Source: Streptomyces lavendofoliae | GTDB taxonomy: Bacteria; Actinomycetota; Actinomycetes; Streptomycetales; Streptomycetaceae | DNA: 64,000 nucleotides | Assembly: GCF_014649735.1 (NCBI RefSeq) | Contig: NZ_BMTP01000001.1 | Location: 372,001-436,000, forward strand | Reading direction: 5' to 3' | Shown: positions 56,032-64,000 of the stretch, piece by piece | Layout: every line of letters begins with the position of its first letter | How positions within the stretch are numbered: position 1 is the stretch's first letter | Notes under the pieces: generated by a model | Databases searched by the model: none | Seen by the model: the letters and a program-made list of their open reading frames with translations, nothing else | What the model was told of the DNA's origin: nothing | Program-made: the position numbers and the translations under genes

Positions 56032-58572
56032 TCAGCGGCGCGTGTTGGCCCGGCGGGTCGGCACGGCCGCCGCCGGGTCCTCCGGCCACGGATGCCGCGG
56101 GTACCGGCCGCGCAGCTCCGCGCGTACCGAGCGGTAGCCGTCGCGCCAGAAGGACGCCAGGTCCGCCGTCACGGCCGCGGGGCGCCCGGCCGGCGACAGC
56201 AGGTGCACCAGGACCGGGACGCCCGCTATGGACGGCGACTCGGTCAGACCGAACATCTCCTGGAGCTTCACCGCCAGCACGGGCTGCTCGCCGCCGTACT
56301 CGACGCGGATCCGCGACCCGCTCGGGACCTCGATCCGCTCCGGGGCCAGCTCGTCCAGCCGGGCCGCGTCACCGGTGGTCCAGGGCAGCAGTCTCCGCAG
56401 CGCCCGGCCCGCGTCGATCCGGCCCAGGTCCGCCCGGCGCGCGGCCCGGGACAGCTCCGGTTCCAGCCACTCATCCGCACGTTCCAGCAGCGCGGCGTCG
56501 GAGACGTCCGGCCACGGCGCACCCACCACCCGGTGCAGGAACGCCAGCCGCCGGCGCAGCTCGTCCGCCTCCCGGGACCAGCGAAGCAATCCCGGCCCCT
56601 CGCGCCGCAGCCCCTCCGACAGGGCCTCCCGCACGAGTGCGCGGTCCGGATTCCGCAGAGGGCGTACGGCCGTCTCGACGCCGCCCAGCCGCTCCACCGA
56701 CCGGGCGACCACGTCCCCGTCCTCCCACCGCACCTCGTCACCCGCCACGAGCAGGTGCCGGGCCGCCGCCCGCGCGGTGCCCTCGTCCACCACGGCGGCC
56801 AGCCGCACGCGCGCGGAGGCGGCGTGCGAGGACCGGTCCGCGACGGCGACGGCCAGCCACGCCGAGCCCCGCAGCCGGGACTCCGGGGCCAGCTCCGCCC
56901 CCGTCCCGGAGGCCATCAGGAACCCGCCGTCACCCCTGGCCCGCGCCACCCGCTCCGGGAAGGCGAGCGCGGCCACCAGACCGGCGGCGGCGTCGTCCCC
57001 CGGCGCGACGACGACTCCGGCACCCGCGCCCGCGTCAGCCTCGGCACCCGCACCGGCACCGACCTCCGCCGCGGTGCCCGCCTCCGGCGCGTCCAGCTGG
57101 CGGGCCAGGCGCCGCGCCTCCTGCCGCCAGCGCGCCCCGTACGCGTCACCACCCCGCCGCGCCGCGCGCCACGCGCCCGCCAGGTCGTCGCCGTACTCGC
57201 GCGGCGGCTCCTCGCTCAGCAGCGCCACCACCTCCGCGGCGCGCCGCGCACCGACCGCCGGCGCCCCGTCGAGCAGCGCCCGCGCCAGCCGCGGGTGCAG
57301 GCCCAGGCGGGCCATGATGGCACCCCGCCCGGTCACCCGGCCCGCCGCGTCCACCGCGCCGATCGCCGCCAGCACCGACCGCGCGGCGGCCATCGCGCCG
57401 GCGGGCGGCGCGTCCAGCAGCGCCAGGCCCGCCGCGTCCGGGTCGCCCCAGGCGGCGGCCCGCAGCGCGAACCCCGCCAGATCCGCGACCTGGATCTCGG
57501 GCGCCGGGAACCGCGGCAGACGCCCGTCCTCCGCCTCCGACCAGCACCGGTACACCACGCCCGGCGCCTCGCGCCCGGCCCGCCCCGCCCGCTGCCGGGC
57601 GGACGCCCGGGACACCCGTACCGTCGTCAGCGAACCGAGGCCCCGCGCGTGGTCCACCCGTGGCTCACGGGCCAGCCCCGAGTCCACCACCACCCGTACA
57701 CCGGGCACCGTCAGCGACGACTCCGCCACCGACGTCGCCAGCACCACCCGCCGCCCGCGGCCGGGCGACAGCACGGCGTCCTGCGCGCCCGCCGACGCCC
57801 GCCCGTGCACCTGCAGCACCTCGGCCTCCACGGACGACAGGAGCCCCGCCACGCGCGCGATCTCCCCGACACCGGGCAGGAAGCACAGGACGTCACCCGT
57901 CTGCTCCGCCAGCGCCCGCCGCACCACCGACGCCACGTGCGCCGGCAGCGCCGGGTCCACGTACATCCCGTGCGGCGGCCGCACCGTCCCCGACGGCGGG
58001 GCCCACACCACCTCCACCGGATGCGCCACGCCCTCGGCCTCCACCACCGGAGCCCCGCCCAGCAACCGGGCCCAGCCCTCCGCGTCGGTCGTCGCCGAAG
58101 CGGCCACCAGGCGCAGCTCGGGCCGCAGCGCCGCCCGTACGTCCAGCAGGAACGCGGCGGCGGTGTCCGCGTCCAGGTGCCGCTCATGGCACTCGTCCAG
58201 GATCACCACGTCCACCCCGGCCAGCTCCGGGTCCCGCTGGAGCCGCTGGAGCAGCACCCCCGTCGTCACCACCTCGACGACCGTCCCGCGCGAGACGACC
58301 CGCTCGCCGCGCACCGTGAAACCCACCCGGCCGCCCACCCGCTCGCCCAGCAGCCACGCCATCCGCCGGGCCGCGGCCCGCGCCGCGATCCGCCGGGGCT
58401 CGGCGACCACCACGCGCGCGCCGGCCCCGGCGAGAGCCAGCGGGACCAGGGTGGTCTTGCCCGTCCCCGGCGGCGCGCACAGCACCGCCGACCCGTGCTC
58501 GTCCAGTGCCCGCTCCAGGGCGGGCAGGGCGGTACGCACGGGAAGGGCCGACGCCTCCTCGCGCAGGCGCAT
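56032..58572 (-). CDS. hrpB: ATP-dependent helicase HrpB
   Basis: 846 aa DEAH-box helicase. Walker A APPGTGKTT (33-41), motif II DECHERHLDAD, motif III SATTDAEG, motif V VLATSVAESSLTVPGVRVVVDSGL, motif VI SRASARQRAGRAGR, then the ratchet and HrpB C-terminal domain (GVPVLVHLLSPAGRPAAVTADLASFWRDGY). Likely acts on RNA; its cellular job is unsettled in most bacteria. The ATG overlaps the methyltransferase stop by one base (TGATG), so the two are coupled. Confidence 0.95.
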   Translation of the reverse strand: MRLREEASALPVRTALPALERALDEHGSAVLCAPPGTGKTTLVPLALAGAGARVVVAEPRRIAARAAARRMAWLLGERVGGRVGFTVRGERVVSRGTVVEVVTTGVLLQRLQRDPELAGVDVVILDECHERHLDADTAAAFLLDVRAALRPELRLVAASATTDAEGWARLLGGAPVVEAEGVAHPVEVVWAPPSGTVRPPHGMYVDPALPAHVASVVRRALAEQTGDVLCFLPGVGEIARVAGLLSSVEAEVLQVHGRASAGAQDAVLSPGRGRRVVLATSVAESSLTVPGVRVVVDSGLAREPRVDHARGLGSLTTVRVSRASARQRAGRAGREAPGVVYRCWSEAEDGRLPRFPAPEIQVADLAGFALRAAAWGDPDAAGLALLDAPPAGAMAAARSVLAAIGAVDAAGRVTGRGAIMARLGLHPRLARALLDGAPAVGARRAAEVVALLSEEPPREYGDDLAGAWRAARRGGDAYGARWRQEARRLARQLDAPEAGTAAEVGAGAGAEADAGAGAGVVVAPGDDAAAGLVAALAFPERVARARGDGGFLMASGTGAELAPESRLRGSAWLAVAVADRSSHAASARVRLAAVVDEGTARAAARHLLVAGDEVRWEDGDVVARSVERLGGVETAVRPLRNPDRALVREALSEGLRREGPGLLRWSREADELRRRLAFLHRVVGAPWPDVSDAALLERADEWLEPELSRAARRADLGRIDAGRALRRLLPWTTGDAARLDELAPERIEVPSGSRIRVEYGGEQPVLAVKLQEMFGLTESPSIAGVPVLVHLLSPAGRPAAVTADLASFWRDGYRSVRAELRGRYPRHPWPEDPAAAVPTRRANTRR

Positions 58573-59366
58573 CAGGCGCGCTCGCACACGAAGATCGCCG
58601 TCCCCGGGATCAGGTTCCCGCGCAGCGGGGACCAGCCGCCCCACTCCTGGCTGTTCCAGGCCGGCCACTCGGGCTCCACCAGGTCGACGAGGCGGAACCC
58701 GCCCGCGACCACGTCCCGCACCCGGTCCCCGATCGTGCGGTGGTGCTCGACGTACACGGCACGCCCTTCCCCGTCCTGCTCCACATAAGGGGTGCGGTCG
58801 AAGTAGGACGCCGAGACCGACAGGCCCTCGGGCCCCGGCTCGTCCGGGAAGGCCCACCGGATCGGATGGGTCACCGAGAACACCCACCGTCCGCCCGGCC
58901 GCAGGACCCTGCGCACCTCCCGGAAGACCCGCACCGGATCCGCCACGAACGGCACCGCCCCGTACGCCGAGCACGCCAGGTCGAAGGAACCGTCCCGGAA
59001 CGGCAGCGCGGCGGCGTCGGCCTCCACCAGGGGCACGTCGTCGCCGATGCGCAGGGCGTGCTGGAGCTGCCGGTGGGACAGGTCGAGCGCCACGGGGCGG
59101 GCGCCCCGGGCGGCCAGCCAGCGCGAGCACTGGGCCGCGCCCGCGCCGATCTCAAGGACGTCCAGCCCCGCCACGTCCCCCAGCAGGCCCGCCTCGGCCT
59201 CGTCCAGTCCCTCCGGGCCCCAGACGAACCGGTCGTCCCCGAGGAACGCCCCGTGCTCGCTCTGGTACTCGTCCGCGTTCCGGTCCCACCAGCCGCGGCT
59301 GGCCCGGCTGCTTTCCTGGTCACCGGCTTGGCGCCGAGTGGCTTCAGGCTCGTACTCTTGGATCAT
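58572..59366 (-). CDS. SAM-dependent class I methyltransferase
   Basis: 264 aa Methyltransf_11-type enzyme. SAM-binding motif I LDVLEIGAGAAQCSRWLAARG, then ALDLS, VEADAAALPFRDGSFDLACSAYGAVPFV and the RVLRPGGRWVFSVTHPIRW strand. The N-terminal SSRASRGWWDRNADEYQSEHG is usual in this actinobacterial group. Substrate unknown. Coupled to hrpB by a one-base stop/start overlap, which may point to an RNA substrate (inference). The ATG at 59366 follows a weak GGCGGGCGGG; an earlier in-frame start would add up to 69 residues. Confidence 0.9.
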   Translation of the reverse strand: MIQEYEPEATRRQAGDQESSRASRGWWDRNADEYQSEHGAFLGDDRFVWGPEGLDEAEAGLLGDVAGLDVLEIGAGAAQCSRWLAARGARPVALDLSHRQLQHALRIGDDVPLVEADAAALPFRDGSFDLACSAYGAVPFVADPVRVFREVRRVLRPGGRWVFSVTHPIRWAFPDEPGPEGLSVSASYFDRTPYVEQDGEGRAVYVEHHRTIGDRVRDVVAGGFRLVDLVEPEWPAWNSQEWGGWSPLRGNLIPGTAIFVCERA

Positions 59367-59718
59367 CCCGCCCGCCGTTGTAGGTTGCGCACGGCTCCTG
59401 CGGAAGCGGGCAGCCGCGGCCACGATGGCCTTGGCAAACATTAAATGTGCCGGGTATGCGGCGTTCTGCCCCGGGTGTGCGCCTTCGCGCATTGACCGTG
59501 TCCGGCCGTCCCCGTATGCTAAAGGTTGCGCTGCGGGCCTGCGCGCCTCAGACGGAGCAGGCCGCGCTCGCATCTGTTGTATGTCCCCTCGGTTGTCGAG
59601 GCGCCTCCCCTGGTAGGGATGGGCGCTTCCTTGGCTGTCCGGCTTCTTCAGCTGCGATACGGGCTCTCGGCGTAGCAGTACCTACGACTTCAATGTCCGT
59701 ACCGGAGCCCTTTCCCAC
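59367..59718 (+). other. rpsA upstream region and untranslated leader
   Basis: No gene. It holds the rpsA promoter (59492-59520) and a presumed leader of about 190 nt. Long leaders are common for S1, which in other bacteria controls its own translation; no clear conserved hairpin could be assigned here by eye. Confidence 0.6.
59492..59520 (+). promoter_or_regulatory. rpsA promoter, near-consensus sigma-70 type
   Basis: TTGACC (59492-59497) and TATGCT (59515-59520) with a 17-base spacer, the clearest housekeeping promoter in the window. Predicted start near 59527. Confidence 0.85.
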
Positions 59719-61224
59719 ATGACGAGCAGCACCGAGACCACCGCCACCACCCCGCAGGTTGCGGTCAACGACATCGGTAACGAGGAAGCTTTCCTCGCCG
59801 CGATCGACGAGACGATCAAGTACTTCAACGACGGCGACATCGTCGACGGCGTCATCGTGAAGGTCGACCGGGACGAGGTCCTGCTCGACATCGGTTACAA
59901 GACCGAAGGTGTCATCCCGAGCCGCGAGCTCTCGATCAAGCACGACGTCGACCCGAACGAGGTCGTCAAGGTCGGCGACGAGATCGAGGCCCTTGTTCTC
60001 CAGAAGGAGGACAAGGAAGGCCGCCTGATCCTCTCGAAGAAGCGCGCCCAGTACGAGCGTGCCTGGGGCACCATCGAGAAGATCAAGGAAGAGGACGGCA
60101 TCGTCACCGGCACCGTCATCGAGGTCGTCAAGGGTGGTCTCATCCTCGACATCGGCCTCCGTGGCTTCCTGCCGGCCTCCCTCGTCGAGATGCGCCGTGT
60201 CCGCGACCTCCAGCCCTACGTGGGCAAGGAGCTCGAGGCGAAGATCATCGAGCTGGACAAGAACCGCAACAACGTGGTCCTGTCCCGCCGCGCCTGGCTC
60301 GAGCAGACCCAGTCCGAGGTTCGCCAGACGTTCCTCACGACCCTGCAGAAGGGTCAGGTCCGCTCCGGCGTCGTCTCCTCGATCGTCAACTTCGGTGCGT
60401 TCGTCGACCTGGGCGGCGTGGACGGTCTGGTCCACGTCTCCGAGCTGTCCTGGAAGCACATCGACCACCCGTCCGAGGTTGTCGAGGTCGGCCAGGAAGT
60501 CACCGTCGAGGTGCTCGACGTGGACATGGACCGCGAGCGTGTCTCCCTGTCGCTGAAGGCGACGCAGGAGGACCCGTGGCAGCAGTTCGCCCGCACGCAC
60601 CAGATCGGTCAGGTCGTCCCGGGTAAGGTCACCAAGCTGGTTCCGTTCGGTGCGTTCGTCCGCGTGGACGAGGGCATCGAGGGTCTGGTCCACATCTCCG
60701 AGCTGGCCGAGCGCCACGTAGAGATCCCGGAGCAGGTCGTCCAGGTCAACGACGAGATCTTCGTCAAGGTCATCGACATCGACCTCGAGCGTCGCCGCAT
60801 CAGCCTCTCGCTGAAGCAGGCCAACGAGTCCTTCGGTGCCGACCCGGCCTCGGTCGAGTTCGACCCGACCCTGTACGGCATGGCCGCGTCGTACGACGAC
60901 CAGGGGAACTACATCTACCCCGAGGGCTTCGACCCCGAGACCAACGACTGGCTCGAGGGCTACGAGACCCAGCGCGAGGCGTGGGAGACCCAGTACGCCG
61001 AGGCGCAGCAGCGCTTCGAGCAGCACCAGGCCCAGGTCATCAAGTCCCGCGAGGCCGACGAGGCCGCCGCTGCCGAGGGTGGCGCCGCCGCCGCCGCGGC
61101 CGGTGCCCCGGCGGGCGTCTCGGGTGGTTCGTACTCCTCGGAGTCGGACGACAACTCCGGCGCCCTGGCGTCGGACGAGGCCCTGGCCGCCCTGCGCGAG
61201 AAGCTGGCCGGCGGCCAGAGCTGA
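59719..61224 (+). CDS. rpsA: 30S ribosomal protein S1
   Basis: 501 aa. Binds mRNA on the 30S subunit and helps initiation on structured mRNAs. Four S1 RNA-binding repeats (about 37-106, 124-190, 208-277 and 294-364; for example GDIVDGVIVKVDRDEVLLDIGYKTEGVIP and GQVVPGKVTKLVPFGAFVRVDEGIEGLVHISELAERH), as expected for Actinobacteria rather than six. The C-terminal 100 residues are low complexity, Ala/Ser/Glu-rich. Strong promoter and a strong terminator; codon use is clean and C-biased, as for a highly expressed gene. Confidence 0.98.
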   Translation: MTSSTETTATTPQVAVNDIGNEEAFLAAIDETIKYFNDGDIVDGVIVKVDRDEVLLDIGYKTEGVIPSRELSIKHDVDPNEVVKVGDEIEALVLQKEDKEGRLILSKKRAQYERAWGTIEKIKEEDGIVTGTVIEVVKGGLILDIGLRGFLPASLVEMRRVRDLQPYVGKELEAKIIELDKNRNNVVLSRRAWLEQTQSEVRQTFLTTLQKGQVRSGVVSSIVNFGAFVDLGGVDGLVHVSELSWKHIDHPSEVVEVGQEVTVEVLDVDMDRERVSLSLKATQEDPWQQFARTHQIGQVVPGKVTKLVPFGAFVRVDEGIEGLVHISELAERHVEIPEQVVQVNDEIFVKVIDIDLERRRISLSLKQANESFGADPASVEFDPTLYGMAASYDDQGNYIYPEGFDPETNDWLEGYETQREAWETQYAEAQQRFEQHQAQVIKSREADEAAAAEGGAAAAAAGAPAGVSGGSYSSESDDNSGALASDEALAALREKLAGGQS

Positions 61225-61270
61225 ATCCCGGCTCATCGCTGAGCGGCAACGGCTGAGCGGTAACGGCTGA

Positions 61271-61310
61271 ACATCGAGGCCCGTCCCCGGAAGGGGGCGG
61301 GCCTCGGTCG
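61271..61310 (+). terminator. rpsA terminator
   Basis: CGAGGCCCGTCCCC (61275-61288) pairs with GGGGGCGGGCCTCG (61293-61306) with one G-T pair and a 4-nt loop; 50 bases after the stop. Confidence 0.85.
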
Positions 61311-61448
61311 TGTTCCCGGAAGGGACTCCCGCCGCCGTGGAGCCGGCCTCCCGTTCCCGTGGAGCGCAGGCCGGAAACGAGCCCTCCGGGGGAATGCCTG
61401 TACACCGAGTGACGTTCTTCCCTAGGAACACGAGGAGGAGCGGTAATC

Positions 61449-62387
61449 GTGCTTGATCCGCAGGATTTGTACGCATGGGACCCCAAGGGCCTGGCCGTCG
61501 TCGACGTGGCGCTGGCGCAGGAGTCGGCGGGCCTCGTCATGCTTTACCACTTCGACGGATACATCGACGCGGGTGAGACCGGCGAGCAGATCGTCGACAG
61601 CCTGCTGGAGACGCTGCCCCACCAGGTGGTCGCCCGTTTCGACCACGACCGCCTCGTGGACTACCGGGCACGCCGTCCGCTGCTCACCTTCCGGCGCGAC
61701 CGCTGGACGGGGTACGAGACCCCGGCCATCGAGGTCCGCCTCGTGCAGGACGCCACCGGGGCGCCCTTCCTGCTGTTGTCGGGTCCCGAGCCCGATGTGG
61801 AGTGGGAGCGGTTCGCGGCGGCCGTACGGCAGATCGTCGAGCGGCTCGGCGTACGGCTTTCGGTCAACTTCCACGGCATCCCCATGGGCGTCCCCCACAC
61901 CCGGCCCGTCGGCCTCACGCCGCACGGCAACCGCACCGACCTGATGCCGGGGCACCGCAGCCCGTTCGACGAGGCGCAGGTGCCCGGCAGCGCCGAGGCG
62001 CTGGTGGAGTACCGCCTGATGGAGGCCGGGCACGACGTCCTCGGCGTCGCCGCCCACGTCCCGCACTACGTCGCCCGGTCGGCCTACCCGGACGCGGCGC
62101 TGACCGCCGTGGAGGCCATCACCGCGGCTACCGGTCTGGTCCTGCCCGGCATCGCCCACACGCTGCGCACGCAGGCCCAGCGCACCCAGACGGAGATCGA
62201 GCGCCAGATCGGCGAGGGCGACGAGGAGCTGACCGCGCTGGTGCAGGGCCTTGAGCACCAGTACGACGCGATGGCCGGGGCCGAGACGCGCGGCAGCCTG
62301 GTCGCCGAACCGGTCGAGCTGCCGTCCGCCGACGAGCTGGGCCGGGAGTTCGAGCGGTTCCTCGCCGAGCGGGAGGGCGACCTCTAG
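61449..62387 (+). CDS. PAC2-family protein
   Basis: 312 aa member of the PAC2 (proteasome assembly chaperone-like) family common in Actinobacteria. Pattern: [70 protein letters not shown] and [23 protein letters not shown]. Members accompany proteasome or stress genes in some genomes but the role is not settled. GTG start with RBS GAGGAGGAGC. Followed by coaE, which has its own promoter. Confidence 0.9.
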   Translation: MLDPQDLYAWDPKGLAVVDVALAQESAGLVMLYHFDGYIDAGETGEQIVDSLLETLPHQVVARFDHDRLVDYRARRPLLTFRRDRWTGYETPAIEVRLVQDATGAPFLLLSGPEPDVEWERFAAAVRQIVERLGVRLSVNFHGIPMGVPHTRPVGLTPHGNRTDLMPGHRSPFDEAQVPGSAEALVEYRLMEAGHDVLGVAAHVPHYVARSAYPDAALTAVEAITAATGLVLPGIAHTLRTQAQRTQTEIERQIGEGDEELTALVQGLEHQYDAMAGAETRGSLVAEPVELPSADELGREFERFLAEREGDL

Positions 62388-62405
62388 GCGCCGCCCGGCA
62401 GCGCC

Positions 62406-62411
62406 TAGGCT
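62406..62411 (+). promoter_or_regulatory. -10 element of a leaderless promoter (coaE)
   Basis: TAGGCT seven bases before the ATG at 62419, with no RBS between. Confidence 0.6.
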
Positions 62412-62418
62412 TCGGTGC

Positions 62419-63042
62419 ATGCTGAAGGTTGGGTTGACCGGCGGAATCGGCGCCGGGAAGAGCGAGGTGTCGCGGCTCCTGGCGTCCTACGGGGCGGTCC
62501 TCGTCGACGCCGACAAGATCGCCCGCGAGGTCGTCGAGCCCGGAACACCCGGGCTCGCGGCCGTCGTGGCGGCGTTCGGCCCGGACGTCCTCACGGCCGA
62601 CGGGACCCTGGACCGCCCCAAGCTGGGCTCGATCGTGTTCTCCGACCCCGCGTCGCTGGCCACGCTCAACGGGATCGTCCACCCCTTGGTGGGCGCCCGC
62701 TCGGCGGAACTCGAAGCGGCGGCGGGCCCCGGGGCGGTCGTCGTCCACGACGTACCGCTGCTCACGGAGAACGGCCTGGCGCCGCTGTACGACCTGGTCG
62801 TGGTCGTCGACGCGTCGGAGGAGACCCGGCTGGACCGGCTCGTACGGCTGCGCGGGATGACCGAGGCGGAGGCCCGCGCGCGCATGGCCGCGCAGGCGAC
62901 CGGGGAGCAGCGGCGGGCCGTGGCCGACCTGGTCATCGACAACGACGGCCCGCTGGAGGCCCTGGAGCCCCAGGTGCGCGCCGTCTGGGACCGGTTGACC
63001 GAACGGGCCGCCGCCGGTCCGGGGACCGCCCCGGAGGCGTGA
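62419..63042 (+). CDS. coaE: Dephospho-CoA kinase
   Basis: 207 aa. Phosphorylates the ribose 3'-OH of dephospho-CoA, the last step of coenzyme A synthesis. P-loop GGIGAGKS (8-15), then [25 protein letters not shown] and [10 protein letters not shown] (lid), and [24 protein letters not shown]. Length is typical. ATG at 62419 with a leaderless-type -10 upstream. Essential gene. Confidence 0.97.
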   Translation: MLKVGLTGGIGAGKSEVSRLLASYGAVLVDADKIAREVVEPGTPGLAAVVAAFGPDVLTADGTLDRPKLGSIVFSDPASLATLNGIVHPLVGARSAELEAAAGPGAVVVHDVPLLTENGLAPLYDLVVVVDASEETRLDRLVRLRGMTEAEARARMAAQATGEQRRAVADLVIDNDGPLEALEPQVRAVWDRLTERAAAGPGTAPEA

Positions 63043-63203
63043 CGGCGCCGGTACGCGGGGGCGCGGCGCCGGATGCCGGGCGGGCGGGGACGGCGCGCGG
63101 ATACCGTGCGGGGACGCCGTGCGCCGACGCCGTGGCCGGTGGCCGGTGGAATACGGGCCCGGCCGCACATGTTGAACCGCCGGAGCGAGGGAAGGATCCG
63201 AGC

Positions 63204-63596
63204 GTGCCCGAGACCAACCCCGAGACCCACGTCATCGACTACCGCGCGGCGGAGCAGCTGCTCGCGGCCCGGGACCCGCGCGGGGCCGTCAAGCTCCTCG
63301 ATTCCGTGATCGCGGCCCACCCCGAGAACACCGCCGCCCGCCTGCTGCGCGCCCGGGCGTTCTTCGCGGCCGCCCAGCTGCGGCCCGCCGAGCTGGAATT
63401 CGAGCTGGTGCTGGAGCGCGAGCCGGACAACGCGTTCGCGCACTTCGCGCTGGCCCGCACGTTCCAGCGATCGGGCCGCCCCGAGCAGGCGAAACGCCAC
63501 TTCCGTCTCGCGGCCGCGCTGGACCCCAAGCCGGAGTACCTGGAGGCGGCGCGCTTCCCGGTGGACTTCCCGGCCGACATGCCGCCCGAGGAGTGA
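63204..63596 (+). CDS. Small TPR protein
   Basis: 130 aa with three or so tetratricopeptide repeats (AAEQLLAARDPRGAVKLLDSVIAAHPENT, AARLLRARAFFAAAQLRPAELEFELVLEREPDN, AFAHFALARTFQRSGRPEQAKRHFRLAAALDPK). A protein-interaction module, no enzymatic motif. The GTG at 63204 follows GGGAAGGA. Role unknown; conserved next to coaE in streptomycetes. Confidence 0.85.
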   Translation: MPETNPETHVIDYRAAEQLLAARDPRGAVKLLDSVIAAHPENTAARLLRARAFFAAAQLRPAELEFELVLEREPDNAFAHFALARTFQRSGRPEQAKRHFRLAAALDPKPEYLEAARFPVDFPADMPPEE

Positions 63597-63669
63597 CCGG
63601 CCCGCGCCGCGCCGGGGACTGCCCCGCCCACCGGGCCGTAGTCCGCCGGGCGGCGCCCCGCAGGCGCCG

Positions 63670-63948
63670 CTAGCGTCCACCCGGGCGTCCGTCGCCCGGA
63701 TCGTACGGGGGTACGTCGGGACCCGGCTGGTAGTGCGGGCCCTGGCGGATGTGGCGCCGTACGGCCATGAGGTCGACCACGACGACCACGGCCAGCAGCC
63801 CGCAGGCCGCCGCCCAGCCGGGACGGCCGGCCAGGGCGAAGGCCGCGGTTCCGGCGCCCGCCCAGATCAGCCCCCACACGCCCAGCCAGAAGCGGATCCG
63901 CAGGGGGCTGCGGGCCGTTCTCGGTTCACTGCCGGTACGCACGCGCAT
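63670..63948 (-). CDS. Small two-TM membrane protein
   Basis: 92 aa. A basic N-terminus (MRVRTGSEPRTARSPLRIRF) is followed by two hydrophobic segments (about 21-39, WLGVWGLIWAGAGTAAFAL, and 44-58, GWAAACGLLAVVVVVDLM) and a Pro/Gly-rich cytosolic tail (RQGPHYQPGPDVPPYDPGD). RBS GGGAGAGCG before the ATG at 63948. Function not recognised. Confidence 0.75.
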   Translation of the reverse strand: MRVRTGSEPRTARSPLRIRFWLGVWGLIWAGAGTAAFALAGRPGWAAACGLLAVVVVVDLMAVRRHIRQGPHYQPGPDVPPYDPGDGRPGGR

Positions 63949-64000
63949 GATGATCGCTCTCCCGCACGGCGAGTACCCGCCCGGCACCGATCGATCCCGG

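Overview
The window is high-G+C actinobacterial chromosome, almost certainly Streptomyces. Codons end mostly in C or G, GTG and TTG starts are common, and several promoters have the leaderless TANNNT-then-start layout. Familiar Streptomyces core genes appear in a familiar order: gltB-gltD, pyk, an ANTAR response regulator, a liv branched-chain amino-acid ABC operon, polA, hrpB, rpsA and coaE. gltB is cut by the left edge. No plasmid, prophage, insertion sequence or CRISPR array was recognised.

Layout. 1-5196: glutamate synthase subunits. 5197-8156: a repeat-bearing gap, then a three-gene cassette (two-TM membrane protein, cupin, inositol-phosphatase-family enzyme). 8184-9386: an ion-transporter-superfamily permease. 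9434-16547: a 1941-residue TIR / degenerate phosphoesterase / NACHT / pentapeptide / WD40 protein, then a vWA protein and a HutD-like protein. 16643-20996: a small secreted protein, a cold-shock protein with a DEAD-box helicase, a metallo-beta-lactamase-fold hydrolase, and a secreted RNase Sa-type ribonuclease with its barstar. 21145-26426: ankyrin/HEAT and HExxH proteins, a secreted trypsin and a GH35 beta-galactosidase. 26630-36285: AraC regulator, chorismate mutase, aminopeptidase N, a decarboxylase/N-hydroxylase pair of siderophore type, a Tat-exported nucleotidase and a SIMPL protein.

36405-45554 is core metabolism and transport: pyruvate kinase, an HTH/LAGLIDADG-like gene beside a tRNA with a Leu anticodon, PdtaR, and livJ-H-M-G-F on the minus strand. 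45555-47402 is gene-poor apart from one small lipoprotein. 47403-63948 holds a thioesterase, a molybdopterin oxidoreductase, polA, a DUF4184 membrane protein, a secreted lytic transglycosylase, a methyltransferase-hrpB pair, rpsA, a PAC2 protein, coaE, a TPR protein and a small membrane protein.

The most unusual locus is 9434-16547. One polypeptide joins a TIR effector-like head, a phosphoesterase domain that has lost nearly all its metal ligands, a NACHT ATPase and a long repeat sensor. This is the architecture of an NLR-like conflict or antiphage STAND protein. A defence role is inferred from architecture only.
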